A stretch of 64,000 nucleotides of DNA, taken from contig NZ_JAMXFA010000027.1 of NCBI RefSeq assembly GCF_025370785.1, positions 1 through 64,000 on the forward strand, given 5' to 3'. Source of the stretch: Laspinema olomoucense D3b (GTDB lineage: Bacteria > Cyanobacteriota > Cyanobacteriia > Cyanobacteriales > Laspinemataceae). A program made the position numbers and the translations under genes. Shown piece by piece: positions 37,867 through 46,795 of the stretch; the first letter of the stretch is position 1, and the number at the start of each line of letters is the position of its first letter. A model generated the notes under the pieces. The model worked only from the letters and a program-made list of their open reading frames with translations, made no database searches and was not told the DNA's origin.

Positions 37867-38073
37867 TCAGAAAAATAGAGAGAAAATATCACAGGTTACC
37901 CAAGCAATCCAGGCTCTAGGCAGATCCCATCACAAAAGCTCTATCATCCTTCCGGGTTGACCCGGATTAAAATTCGAGGGCCGGGGTCTAACCTATCAGG
38001 AAAACACGGGCTTGAAGGGTTAAAATTTCTTCCGTCAACCCGCTCGATTCAAAACTCTATATTACCCATTTTT

Positions 38074-39066
38074 ATGCTATTATTTTGTCGATTTCCGACT
38101 TATTGGGTCGCCACAACCGGAGCAGTGGCGATCGCCTTGGCGGTGCGGATGACCCTGGCCCTGCCCGTGGTGGCGAGTCGCTCCTTAGCTCCGGAACAGG
38201 TGAATGCGATCGCCTCCCAAACTACGGTGATTATTGCCCAAGGATTACAAGAAGGAGACATCGAAGCCCGCCAAGAATGGAATCCCGGATCTGGGGTGAT
38301 TGTCGCCCGGGATGGCAATACTTACTCGGTCTTAACCGCCCTCCATGTCGTCCGAACCCGAGAAGTGGTTTATGGGGTCAGGACCAGTGACGGCAAAGTG
38401 CATCAAGTTGATGATGTGGAGACCCAAAGTAATATTATTCCCCTGGGAGAAGAACTAGGGGAGTTCGGCGAGACGATTCAGGGACTCGATCTGGCGATCG
38501 TTACCTTTAACAGTGATCAAGACTATCCCATTGCGGTGATGGGAGACTCTCCCCATATCGATCGCGGCGCACCCGTCTATATCTCCGGTTGGCCCAATCC
38601 GGAAGACGAAAGCGCCCGCCGAGTCCGCGAGTTCCGGGAGGGAAACCTTACGGACATTGCCAATCCTCCCTCGGATGATGGGGGATACAGCTTGCTCTAT
38701 ACCAACGAGACAAAGCGGGGGATGAGCGGGGGACCCGTTTTTAACCAAGAGGGCGAGTTAGTCGGGATTCACGGACGGGGACGCGCTCAGGAAGACCGCT
38801 ATTGTGTCGATCCCGAGTTAAGCCAAAACAATAGTTGCGGGATCCAAACCCTGCATTTTATCGATCGCGTCCAACGGGAGCAACTGGCCCTCTCGTTTGC
38901 AGAACCTCCGGTGAATCCAGAGGTAATCTCCCACGGGATAACCAATATGGAACAGGCGGACACGATTGAAGATATTTATAAAGATTTTACTTTCTTGCGA
39001 TCGCTCCTGCGGGATGGCCCCTCTGGGGGTTGCTCCAGCCTCTTACTCGGAGAACCCTGTAATTGA
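38074..39066 (+). CDS. Secreted trypsin-like serine protease
   Basis: The catalytic triad is visible: His in VLTALHVVRT, Asp in GLDLAIVTF and Ser in KRGMSGGPVFNQEGELVGIHGRG. A signal or anchor segment precedes it (FPTYWVATTGAVAIALAVRMTLALPVVASRS). The frame is open to a TTG at 37957, but the hydrophobic signal is preceded by ATG 38074, which I prefer. The arrangement resembles cyanobacterial S1-type proteases rather than HtrA, since no PDZ domain follows. The C-terminal ~60 residues hold three cysteines. It sits upstream of a porin gene. Confidence 0.85.
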   Translation: MLLFCRFPTYWVATTGAVAIALAVRMTLALPVVASRSLAPEQVNAIASQTTVIIAQGLQEGDIEARQEWNPGSGVIVARDGNTYSVLTALHVVRTREVVYGVRTSDGKVHQVDDVETQSNIIPLGEELGEFGETIQGLDLAIVTFNSDQDYPIAVMGDSPHIDRGAPVYISGWPNPEDESARRVREFREGNLTDIANPPSDDGGYSLLYTNETKRGMSGGPVFNQEGELVGIHGRGRAQEDRYCVDPELSQNNSCGIQTLHFIDRVQREQLALSFAEPPVNPEVISHGITNMEQADTIEDIYKDFTFLRSLLRDGPSGGCSSLLLGEPCN

Positions 39067-39197
39067 GGCGCCCTTAATTTCCCCATTTGGGGACCGCTTC
39101 CGAGAGAATGAGATGGGAAACACCCTACCCCGTTTCCCTCCTTGATGTGGCATTTTATCCCAGAGACCTTATCCACAGCTTGTTTTATCTGACTCGC

Positions 39198-40949
39198 ATG
39201 AAAACCGCTATTGCTGGTGTTGTCGTCTTTCTCGTCACGGTGTCGTCCATGAGGGCGATCGCTTCTCCTGCCTTGATGCTCAGGGTAGAACCCTCCCAGG
39301 CAGAGGACCGGCAACGGATTGAACCGACCACAGAAAGTCCCAACGCCCTAGCAAACAGCCGCACCCTGAAGGGTGGGGCTATACAGACGAAGCCTGCCTA
39401 CGCAGGCTCATTGAGAAAACAGGTCTTTGATACCCGCATTTGGGAGCAACTTCCCCCCTCCGGAGATTTCAGGATTCCCTCCCCGGACCTGGATACGGAC
39501 CCAATGGCGCAAACGACCTCTGTCTCGCAACTCTCGGATGTGCAACCCACGGACTGGGCATTTCAAGCCCTTCAATCGTTGATTGAGCGCTACCGTTGTA
39601 TTCAAGGGTATCCAGATGGGACGTTTCGGGGCGATCGGGCTTTAACCCGCTATGAGTTTGCTGCCGGGTTGAATGCCTGCCTGGAACGGATGAATGAGCG
39701 AGTCGCCAGTGCCGGGGAACTCATTTCCCGGGATGATTTAACGGCCCTCGAACAATTGCAACGGGAATTTGCAGCAGAATTGGCAACGTTACAAGGGCGA
39801 GTGGAAAATTTAGAGGTGCGAACTGCTGAATTAGAGTCTCAGCAATTTTCCCCCACGGCAGTGTTTGGGGGAGAAGCAATTTTTGCCTTAACGGGAGGAA
39901 GTGGGGGAGAACCGCCAGGAGAGGGAGAGAATAATCTGGTGTTTTCTTATCTGGCTCGCGTCGGGGTGGTGGCTTCTTTTACGGGGAAAGATCGACTCCG
40001 ACTAGAGTTATCTTCGGGCAATTTTAGCGATCGCGGTTTTGCCAATCCGGAGTCGTTTAATACGGATATGGCATTGCTGTCTTATCAAGGGGGATTTAGC
40101 GATCGCCTGGTCTTGGATAAGTTAGAATATCGCTTTGCCCTTAGCGATCGGGCGGTGGTTACGTTGCGTCCGGTTGGCTTTAGTTTAAGTAGTGTTCTTA
40201 CCGCTAACTCCGGCTATTTTGATGCCGGTCGAGGTGCACTGTCCCGGTTTGCTGAAGCGAGTCCAATTTTTAAAATTGGCAGTCTCGATGCTGGTGCTGG
40301 GGTGGATTGGCTACTGAGCGATCGCGTGCGACTACAGGCAGCTTATGGCACTCGCAATAGTAGCAGTCTGACTGAAGGTGGCGGGTTTGTCGGCGCTGAT
40401 CAGAGTGCGGCGGGGATACAACTGCTACTCAAACCCACTAATACTGCGATCGCCGGTTTAACTTATGTGAATGCCTACGCCAAAGATGGCCGCCTGGATA
40501 CTTTCACCGGCAGCTTTCTGGCGGATACGGGCGGAATTATGGATGAACCGGCCCAGATTAATGCGATCGGGGGTTCCCTGCAATGGCGCTTTCATCCTAA
40601 CCTCACTTTTGGTACCTGGGGAGCCTGGATGTTCACCAACTCCACTGTTTCCGATGCCTCTGCTACCACCACTACTTACTTGTTTTCCCTAGGATATTCC
40701 GACCCCTTCGGCAGACCCGGAGATTTACTCGCTTTACTCGTTGGGCAACCCCCTAAATTAGTGGACGGCACCGATTTATTTCTAGGGGAAGACCCAGATA
40801 CCTCTTTGCATTTTGAAACCTTTTACCGCTGGCGAGTCAGCGATCGCATTTCTATTACCCCGGGCATTATGTACATCACCAATCCCGAACATAATGCTAA
40901 TAATGAAGATATTTTTATCGGCACTATTCGCACCACCTTCCGCTTTTAG
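39198..40949 (+). CDS. SLH-domain porin (iron uptake porin family)
   Basis: The precursor (583 residues from ATG 39198, with a signal peptide) has an SLH domain (SQLSDVQPTDWAFQALQSLIERYRCIQGYPDGTFRGDRALTRYEFAAGLN), a short coiled coil, then a long run of beta-strands ending in a C-terminal Phe (TTFRF). These are the marks of cyanobacterial OprB-like or iron-uptake porins. Residues near 55-72 are encoded by a fragment of the palindromic repeat family, so the segment between signal peptide and SLH domain has grown by repeat insertion. A small secreted protein gene follows after 12 bp. The open frame begins earlier, at TTG 39087. Confidence 0.88.
   Translation: MKTAIAGVVVFLVTVSSMRAIASPALMLRVEPSQAEDRQRIEPTTESPNALANSRTLKGGAIQTKPAYAGSLRKQVFDTRIWEQLPPSGDFRIPSPDLDTDPMAQTTSVSQLSDVQPTDWAFQALQSLIERYRCIQGYPDGTFRGDRALTRYEFAAGLNACLERMNERVASAGELISRDDLTALEQLQREFAAELATLQGRVENLEVRTAELESQQFSPTAVFGGEAIFALTGGSGGEPPGEGENNLVFSYLARVGVVASFTGKDRLRLELSSGNFSDRGFANPESFNTDMALLSYQGGFSDRLVLDKLEYRFALSDRAVVTLRPVGFSLSSVLTANSGYFDAGRGALSRFAEASPIFKIGSLDAGAGVDWLLSDRVRLQAAYGTRNSSSLTEGGGFVGADQSAAGIQLLLKPTNTAIAGLTYVNAYAKDGRLDTFTGSFLADTGGIMDEPAQINAIGGSLQWRFHPNLTFGTWGAWMFTNSTVSDASATTTTYLFSLGYSDPFGRPGDLLALLVGQPPKLVDGTDLFLGEDPDTSLHFETFYRWRVSDRISITPGIMYITNPEHNANNEDIFIGTIRTTFRF
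39360..39412 (+). repeat. Palindromic-repeat fragment inside the porin gene
   Basis: The bases CGCACCCTGAAGGGTGGGG... through ...GCCTGCCTACGCAGGC match the left arm of the element at 19641-19702. The reading frame passes through it without a stop, giving roughly RTLKGGAIQTKPAYAGS. Confidence 0.85.
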
Positions 40950-40961
40950 GAGACTCATTTT

Positions 40962-41363
40962 ATGTCTGAACAAACTGCAAAATTAATGATTTCTCTGGCT
41001 TTATTCCCCATGCTGTGGGGTGTCATTTCATCGGCGAGGGTGCTTGCCCAAGAAACCGAACCCTGTCAAGTTGAAGCTAGACCCGGGACCAGTCCCGTCC
41101 CCGCTTGTCCCCCCACACTCCGCACCCCCATTCAACCTACTTTTTCTGAAGAGGAAAGACGCGGATTTGAACAGCGCGGATTTGACAATTTTTTACGGGA
41201 TGCCCTGAATGGGAATAGTGACCCGATGGGTGGTGGAACGATTGGTGGTGCAGTGGAAAGTGATGCGGGACTTGTACCGATTTCCCCTGAAGTTCGCGGG
41301 ATTGAGCCGACTTTTGACCCAACTGATGTGATTATTCCTCGCGGTGGGGTGAGGGGTCAATGA
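40962..41363 (+). CDS. Small secreted protein downstream of the porin
   Basis: The 133-residue protein starts with a signal peptide (MISLALFPMLWGVISSARVLA), then carries two cysteines (EPCQVEARPGTSPVPACP) and a glycine-rich, acidic C-terminus. The ribosome site AGGAG is followed by ATG 40962, 12 bp after the porin stop, so it is cotranscribed. No family is recognised; it could help the porin or the outer membrane. Confidence 0.65.
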   Translation: MSEQTAKLMISLALFPMLWGVISSARVLAQETEPCQVEARPGTSPVPACPPTLRTPIQPTFSEEERRGFEQRGFDNFLRDALNGNSDPMGGGTIGGAVESDAGLVPISPEVRGIEPTFDPTDVIIPRGGVRGQ

Positions 41364-41669
41364 GATTTTTAACCACGGATTTCACGGATTTTCACTGAGG
41401 TTTAGAAAAATTTAGGGATTTTGCGCTGAAAATAAGGGAAATAGGCTTGACAGGGGGGATTGACTCTGATAAATTTAGATTTATAATGGGAGGCTTTGCC
41501 AAAATATTATTAGCGTCAATATCCGATTATGAATATAATATGGCATCTAGTCAAGAAATGCAATACCCCTGACGGAAAATTTTTGGCGGCGCGTTCCAGT
41601 GTAGGGGAGGAGGATGAAGGGAAAGCTTCTAGCTGCTGAGACCTTCATCCGGAGAAGAATTAATTTGTG
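41364..41669. other. Gene-free region between convergent genes
   Basis: This 306-bp stretch lies between the small secreted protein and ilvA, which run towards each other. There is a short direct repeat (CACGGATTT-like, near 41374-41392), and nothing else I can identify. Confidence 0.45.
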
Positions 41670-43181
41670 CTATCCCAAAAATAGCGTATAAGCGGGATTT
41701 TGATTTTCATCCCAGTAGCGATAGCCGACATTATCAAGAAATGCTTGCCATTCCTGCATTTCTTCGGGGGGAACTTGCATTCCCACGACTATGCGCCCGT
41801 AGTCTGACCCGTTATTCCGGTAGTGGAACAAGCTGATATTCCAGTTGCGACTCATGTGACCGACGAATTTCATTAAGGCCCCGGGACGTTCGGGGAATTC
41901 AAAGCGGTAGAGTAATTCATTATGGGCGAGGGGGGAATGTCCTCCGACCATGTGCCGGAGATGTAACTTAGTGAGTTCGTCATCGGTGAGATCCAGGGTT
42001 TTGAATCCATTGGCCTCAAAGGTTTCTACCATGTTAGCGGCGTCGGCGCGGTTGGCGATTTGCATTCCGACGAAGATATGTGCTTCTTTTTGGTCGGCGA
42101 TGCGGTAGTTAAATTCGGTGAGATTTCGTCTACCGATACAGTCGCCAAATTTGCGGAGACTTCCCGGTTCTTCGGGAATGGTGACGGCAAAGATTGCTTC
42201 GCGACGTTCCCCAAATTCGGCACGTTCGGCAACGAAGCGGAGGCGATCGAAGTTCATGTTGGCACCGCAGGCAACGGCAATTAAGGTTTCGCCTTGGATG
42301 CCTTCTCGTTCGACATAAGCTTTCGCACCGGCGATCGCCAAGGCCCCGGCAGGTTCTACAATCGATCGCGTATCTTCAAATACATCTTTAATGGCAGCAC
42401 AAGTATCATCGGTGCCGACGAGGATAATATCATCTACATATTGTTGGCACAAGCGGAATGTTTCTTCCCCGACTTCTCGAACTGCAACTCCATCGGCAAA
42501 TAATCCCACTTGAGATAAGCGCACTCGATGTCCTGCGTGGAGGGATTGGGACATGGCATCGGCATCCACGGGCTCAACCCCGATAATCTTAATTTCTGGA
42601 CGTAAGCGTTTGACATAGGCGGCAATTCCCGCAATTAATCCACCCCCCCCGATCGCTACAAAAATGGCATGAATTGGTTTCTGATGTTGCCGTAAAATTT
42701 CCATGCCAATGGTTCCCTGTCCCGCAATCACATGAGGGTCATCAAAGGGATGAATAAAGGTTAATCCTTTTTCCGCCTCCAATTCCCGGGCATAAGCATA
42801 AGCATCATCATAAGTATCCCCATGCAACACCACCACTCCCCCACGGGATTTGACTGCATCCACCTTGACTTGAGGCGTTGTCACCGGCATGACGATAATT
42901 GCCTGGGTTCCTAGACGGGATGCACCGAGGGCGACCCCTTGGGCATGGTTGCCTGCGGAAGCAGCAATGACGCCTTTTGCCAGGAGTTCCGGGGGCAGTT
43001 GCGCCATTTTGTTATATGCGCCACGCAATTTAAAGGAAAACACCGACTGCATATCTTCCCGTTTGAGGAGGAGTTGATTATCTAGTCGGGCAGAAAGATT
43101 CGGGGCATACTCTAGGGGCGTTTCTTGGGCAACATCGTAGACACGGGCGGTCAGGATTTGGACCAGGTAATCGCAATACAT
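41670..43181 (-). CDS. ilvA: Threonine ammonia-lyase, biosynthetic
   Basis: IlvA deaminates threonine to 2-oxobutanoate for isoleucine synthesis using PLP. The 503-residue protein has the PLP lysine in VFSFKLRGAYNKM, the AAGNHAQGVA and GGGGLIAG phosphate loops, and two ACT-like regulatory repeats (about residues 330-400 and 420-500, with EEPGSLRKF and PERPGALMKFVGHMSRNWNISLFHYR). It is therefore the allosteric biosynthetic form, inhibited by isoleucine in relatives. A long inverted repeat lies upstream at 43283-43324. Confidence 0.95.
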   Translation of the reverse strand: MYCDYLVQILTARVYDVAQETPLEYAPNLSARLDNQLLLKREDMQSVFSFKLRGAYNKMAQLPPELLAKGVIAASAGNHAQGVALGASRLGTQAIIVMPVTTPQVKVDAVKSRGGVVVLHGDTYDDAYAYARELEAEKGLTFIHPFDDPHVIAGQGTIGMEILRQHQKPIHAIFVAIGGGGLIAGIAAYVKRLRPEIKIIGVEPVDADAMSQSLHAGHRVRLSQVGLFADGVAVREVGEETFRLCQQYVDDIILVGTDDTCAAIKDVFEDTRSIVEPAGALAIAGAKAYVEREGIQGETLIAVACGANMNFDRLRFVAERAEFGERREAIFAVTIPEEPGSLRKFGDCIGRRNLTEFNYRIADQKEAHIFVGMQIANRADAANMVETFEANGFKTLDLTDDELTKLHLRHMVGGHSPLAHNELLYRFEFPERPGALMKFVGHMSRNWNISLFHYRNNGSDYGRIVVGMQVPPEEMQEWQAFLDNVGYRYWDENQNPAYTLFLG

Positions 43182-43282
43182 GGGGTCAGGGGGTTGGTAA
43201 AAACGGGATAATCTTTTATTCTACGCTACGGGTGTGATCGATAAGGAGTCTCTGAGCAAAATGAGTCGGTTTAGGGCTAGTG

Positions 43283-43324
43283 GCTCCAACCCCCGGCGGG
43301 GGCGAAAAAAGCCCGGATTGGAGC
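43283..43324. promoter_or_regulatory. Long stem upstream of ilvA
   Basis: GCTCCAA (43283-43289) pairs with TTGGAGC (43318-43324), enclosing the sub-hairpin CCCCC-GGC-GGGGG. It lies about 100 bp upstream of ilvA on its transcribed side. It may be a leader structure or a terminator of an upstream transcript; the basis is pairing only. Confidence 0.4.
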
Positions 43325-43436
43325 AGTCACAATATTTTCTGGGTGGCAAGATTAAGTTTCCCTAAAGAAACCTACCATTTTAAAGGGGAAAAGCTATGAT
43401 TGCAGACAACCTTTTATATGGTGAGGATTCCGAATT

Positions 43437-44726
43437 GTGGATAAGTCCATTATTCAGTTAGTTGACGAGCTACCTACTGATAACATTACGGTAAAAGTGT
43501 TAAAGGCATTGGATTATTTGATGCCCGGTCAGTGGGATAATCTAGTTGGTTTTGACAAGAGTATCCAAGCCATTACTGGAGAAAGTGACCCCCAGGTTAT
43601 ACAGAAGATTCGCGATCGGGCTGTGGCTTTGTATCACGACCCGAAGCGAGGCTATCAGACGGCTATCAAGCTTTATCAGACGATTGACCGCGCTGATGCA
43701 GCGTTAGCCACTGCAGCTTTAGCTAACAAGGTGGGAGAAAAAATCAGCTTTCTGTCATTTTTGAATACAATGACGCCGAAAGCAGATACGACACAAACCA
43801 TTGATTTATTGCTGAAAGTTGTGGTAGAACTGATTGCCTACTGCAAATTGAATGGTTTGCCGAATCCCAATCCTCAACAATTTGCCACGGCTTTGGCGAA
43901 TAACTATCAAGATGCGGCGTTGATGCGGATGATGGCATTAGTCTGCATTGATGGCCTGTTGCCGCTAGGTCCGAATTTTCTGGGTAAGATTCACGAAGTG
44001 ATGACGGGGACGGAGGGGAATATCATCACTGGAAATCCTGTATTTGTAGCGGTGAATAATTTTATTCCCGGAAACAGTCCCTCGGATAAAGTGGGATTTA
44101 TTAATCAGGGTTTTGAGGCCGTAGAAGGGTGGATGAATAACCTGGTGGCTAAAACAGGGGTGACGCCTCAATCTATTCTACAAAGTTTGGGTAAATTCAT
44201 CCAAATTGCGGATGATAACTTAGACTTTGTGGCGGTGTTTTTAGACCAAACGACTAATTACTATGAACATACGGGCATTCAATCGGTAGCCCGAAAATTG
44301 ATTTTGGATGCTCAGAGTTCGGCCAACTTAGGGGAACTACCCGCTGCGGGAAAAATTTCGGCAGGCGGAAAAATTTCGTCTGGGTATGCGGTTGGTCAGA
44401 CGGTAGAAGTTTGGGATGGAGAAGACGAAGATTGGTATGAGGCAACTATCCTCAAAATTAAAGAGGATGAATATTTTGTGCATTATGTGGGGTATGGTTC
44501 CTCGGATGATGATTGGATAGAGGAAGAAGATCTGCGCGATCGCAATTATTCGCCCTCAGAGGACTATGATTATGCGGTGGGTCAAAAGGTGAAAGTTTGG
44601 GATGACGAAGAGGAGGAATGGTACACTGCCATCATCCAGGAGGTTAAACGCAAGAAATGTTTTGTGCATTATCTTGATTATGATTCCTCTTATGATGAAT
44701 GGGTGGATAATGATGAAATCAGTTAA
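43437..44726 (+). CDS. Protein with two tandem Tudor/agenet-like domains
   Basis: The 429-residue protein has a helical N-terminal ~300 residues with no recognised family, a Gly/Ala spacer, and two similar C-terminal modules (about 317-366 and 379-428). Both read YAVGQ-x-V-x-VWD followed by DWYEATILKIKEDEYFVHYVGY or its counterpart, then an acidic D-x-W end. This is the signature of Tudor-, agenet- or chromo-barrel domains, which in eukaryotes bind methylated histones or RNA. It starts at GTG 43437 with a GAGG site. Its ligand is unknown. A clear terminator follows at 44799. Confidence 0.75.
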   Translation: MDKSIIQLVDELPTDNITVKVLKALDYLMPGQWDNLVGFDKSIQAITGESDPQVIQKIRDRAVALYHDPKRGYQTAIKLYQTIDRADAALATAALANKVGEKISFLSFLNTMTPKADTTQTIDLLLKVVVELIAYCKLNGLPNPNPQQFATALANNYQDAALMRMMALVCIDGLLPLGPNFLGKIHEVMTGTEGNIITGNPVFVAVNNFIPGNSPSDKVGFINQGFEAVEGWMNNLVAKTGVTPQSILQSLGKFIQIADDNLDFVAVFLDQTTNYYEHTGIQSVARKLILDAQSSANLGELPAAGKISAGGKISSGYAVGQTVEVWDGEDEDWYEATILKIKEDEYFVHYVGYGSSDDDWIEEEDLRDRNYSPSEDYDYAVGQKVKVWDDEEEEWYTAIIQEVKRKKCFVHYLDYDSSYDEWVDNDEIS

Positions 44727-44798
44727 AAGATTGCACGGAGGAATCAGGTAGAGAAACTTAATATCCGGGAAAGTTGATTACCGATAAAATCTAGGGTG

Positions 44799-44831
44799 AA
44801 GGTGGGTTGAACAAGTATCACCCACCTTTTT
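44799..44831 (+). terminator. Rho-independent terminator after the Tudor-like gene
   Basis: AAGGTGGGT (44799-44807) pairs perfectly with ACCCACCTT (44820-44828), followed by a T-run. Confidence 0.88.
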
Positions 44832-44883
44832 TATGAAATGTATCCTAATATTATGTTGGCTCGATCACCCACCGTGACCTAAC

Positions 44884-44924
44884 CCTCTTCTCCCCCATCC
44901 TTTGCAAGGATGGGGGAGAAGAGG
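44884..44924. repeat. Perfect 19-bp-arm palindrome
   Basis: Arms 44884-44902 and 44906-44924 are perfectly complementary around the 3-nt loop TGC. It is GC-rich in the arms and has no T-run, so it may be a dispersed hairpin repeat instead of a terminator. Confidence 0.75.
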
Positions 44925-45177
44925 AAGAAATGGGTTTTTTAGTTAATCCACCGGAATTGATATTATATTTTACCTGGCTCTCTTGACGGATGTCATTATA
45001 TCTGAGATAATTAAAGGCGATCGCAACTGGGGACAAAAAGAGGCGATCGCGCTCATGGATGACCGGAGCTGGATTCGATAAACTTGATGATTCAGCGCGG
45101 CTATTCTCTCCACCGAGAGGGAAAAGTTTATGGGAATTATCCCCCTCCTCCAACAACAGTAAAAAAAAGTGAATTTT

Positions 45178-45945
45178 ATGGTACAATATTCTTCAAATAA
45201 AAAATTGCCTTTATTAAATAAAATCCCGGAACCTCTCAAAAGCTTAATCAACAAAATCAGGGAGGAGCGTTACACAGCGCTTTATGAATCCGAAGCTGAT
45301 GGAACAGCTTCCCTAGACAATGCCTTAAACGATATCTTAGACGTTTTTCAAACGAGCGGTAAGACATTGTGTCATTTTCGATATGTCTGGTTAAGCTTGA
45401 TTTTGGTTTTAGTCGTCGAGCCAATCGTAGAATCCTATCAGGCTCAAAATAATTTCACGAAGTCCACCCTAGAATTGCTAGAGCGGGGGATATATTCGCA
45501 AATTGACTCTGACTTATCCTCGAAAAAATTACATTTTGATTTGCAACAAGAAATTGACAATTTGGAGGCAATTTTTTCCCAACCAATTGAGCCGATCAAA
45601 AATAAAGGTATAGCCAATTTACAAATTATTTCAGAATCCAGAAAGGTTTTTAGAAATGCCCTCCGAGTGCTAGACCGGGAGCAAGCGAAAGAAGCAACGT
45701 TAGAAATATTAAAAGATTGTCTGGAAGGATATGCCATTTTCCCCGGTTCTTCGGGCCGACGAGATTTGTTTGACTGGTGGTTATTAGAAGTAGTTCCAGC
45801 TAGTTGGTATTTATTATCTCCCCGGACGCTTTATGTAGGAGAATGGGTGGAAAATCCAGAAGAATTTCAGGTGGAAGGAATCAAGAAACTCCAGGAAATC
45901 AGCAGTCAAGTGAGGTCGATTTTTACCAAAAATTCCAGTACCTAG
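45178..45945 (+). CDS. Unknown protein, paralog A of the deaminase island
   Basis: The ~255-residue protein (ATG 45178; GTG 45169 is an alternative) is helical, acidic and hydrophilic with one hydrophobic stretch (VWLSLILVLVVEPIVE). It shares with the product of 46796-47704 the blocks LLNKIPEPLKSLINKI, YESEADGTASLDNALNDILD, RYVWLSLI, EPIVESY, LEGYAIFPGSSGRRDLFDWWLLEVVP. I do not recognise the family. Flanking a toxin-type deaminase on both sides, it may be an immunity or partner protein; that is inference. Sequence is AT-rich relative to the window. Confidence 0.65.
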   Translation: MVQYSSNKKLPLLNKIPEPLKSLINKIREERYTALYESEADGTASLDNALNDILDVFQTSGKTLCHFRYVWLSLILVLVVEPIVESYQAQNNFTKSTLELLERGIYSQIDSDLSSKKLHFDLQQEIDNLEAIFSQPIEPIKNKGIANLQIISESRKVFRNALRVLDREQAKEATLEILKDCLEGYAIFPGSSGRRDLFDWWLLEVVPASWYLLSPRTLYVGEWVENPEEFQVEGIKKLQEISSQVRSIFTKNSST

Positions 45946-46316
45946 ACTTTGGGAAGGAGATTGAGTGAGGAGCAGGATTGTTTAGGCGATCGCCCGTTCC
46001 CCTGACATCCTCTCCCGCCTCTAGCGAAATTCCTGGACAGTAGAGCAGATTTCAAGTTATAATAGAACTACCGCCTTGCTTACTGATGTGGTCCTGGAGG
46101 TACAACTGAAGATAAGTTCTGATATAGCGACCCTAAATGAAGTGGAGAATGGATTTTAACCCGAGAACCTTGCAGTGCAGTAAGCTTTCGCCTGGGCATC
46201 TGGCTTTGCGCAGTAAGCTTTCGCCTGGGCATCTGGCTTTGCATCGGACTTCGCTATCTTTATATCAAAGTGATTTAGACTGGCTAGATCATTCACTTAT
46301 TAAGAATGAATGAAAG
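45946..46316. other. 371-bp spacer with a 33-bp tandem duplication and a coding-like relic
   Basis: Between the two genes lie a perfect 33-bp duplication (46177-46242) and an open run near 46060-46160 reading about ALLTDVVLEVQLKISSDIAT then LNEVENGF before a stop. The run is protein-like but has no start, so it may be the remnant of a gene displaced here. Confidence 0.45.
46177..46242 (+). repeat. Perfect 33-bp tandem duplication
   Basis: The units 46177-46209 and 46210-46242 (GCAGTAAGCTTTCGCC...) are identical. They lie 75 bp upstream of the deaminase gene start. Confidence 0.9.
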
Positions 46317-46775
46317 GTGTTTTCAGAAGTAGAAACCCTAGTCAAGGAGCGTTTGCAACAGGGTGCTACCCAAATTCGAGATAGATACCTGGACAAACCC
46401 TTTCCTAAATCGAATGTTGCGATCGCTGAAGTCCATCTAAACAATGAAATACTGTTTTGTGTAGGAGGCACATCAAAAGGAAGAAAAAAAAGCCCTATTC
46501 CTAAACCCAAGTCTAAGTCAGAAGGGGGACAATTTGATCCAATTCAAGATTCTCGTACTGCAAGGGTAATGGATACAGATGCCGAATATAAAGTATTATC
46601 AGAGATCGGCGATGTATTGGACAGCTACTATTCTCTTCAGGTAGAAGGAAAAGTTTATCTTTACACCGAACTAGAACCTTGTCAAAGTTGTACCCATATC
46701 ATTAAGCAGTTTGAGCAAAAATTCCCGAATATAGAGGTCAAACTCTTTTGGGACCATCCCTATTTACCCAATTGA
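46317..46775 (+). CDS. Toxin-type nucleic acid/nucleotide deaminase domain protein
   Basis: The 152-residue protein matches the cytidine-deaminase-like fold of bacterial toxins (BURPS668_1122-like in my reading). It has a D-A-E proton-shuttle site (residues 88-90, in DTDAEYKVLSEI) and a zinc pair in LYTELEPCQSCTHIIKQFEQKFPNI (Cys122 and Cys125). Related domains usually sit at the C-terminus of large secreted toxins. Here no secretion or delivery domain is attached. It starts at GTG 46317 with no good ribosome site, so truncation is possible. It lies 20 bp upstream of the paralog-B gene, as an operon. Confidence 0.72.
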   Translation: MFSEVETLVKERLQQGATQIRDRYLDKPFPKSNVAIAEVHLNNEILFCVGGTSKGRKKSPIPKPKSKSEGGQFDPIQDSRTARVMDTDAEYKVLSEIGDVLDSYYSLQVEGKVYLYTELEPCQSCTHIIKQFEQKFPNIEVKLFWDHPYLPN

Positions 46776-46795
46776 TAGTAATGGAGGCAATGTTT

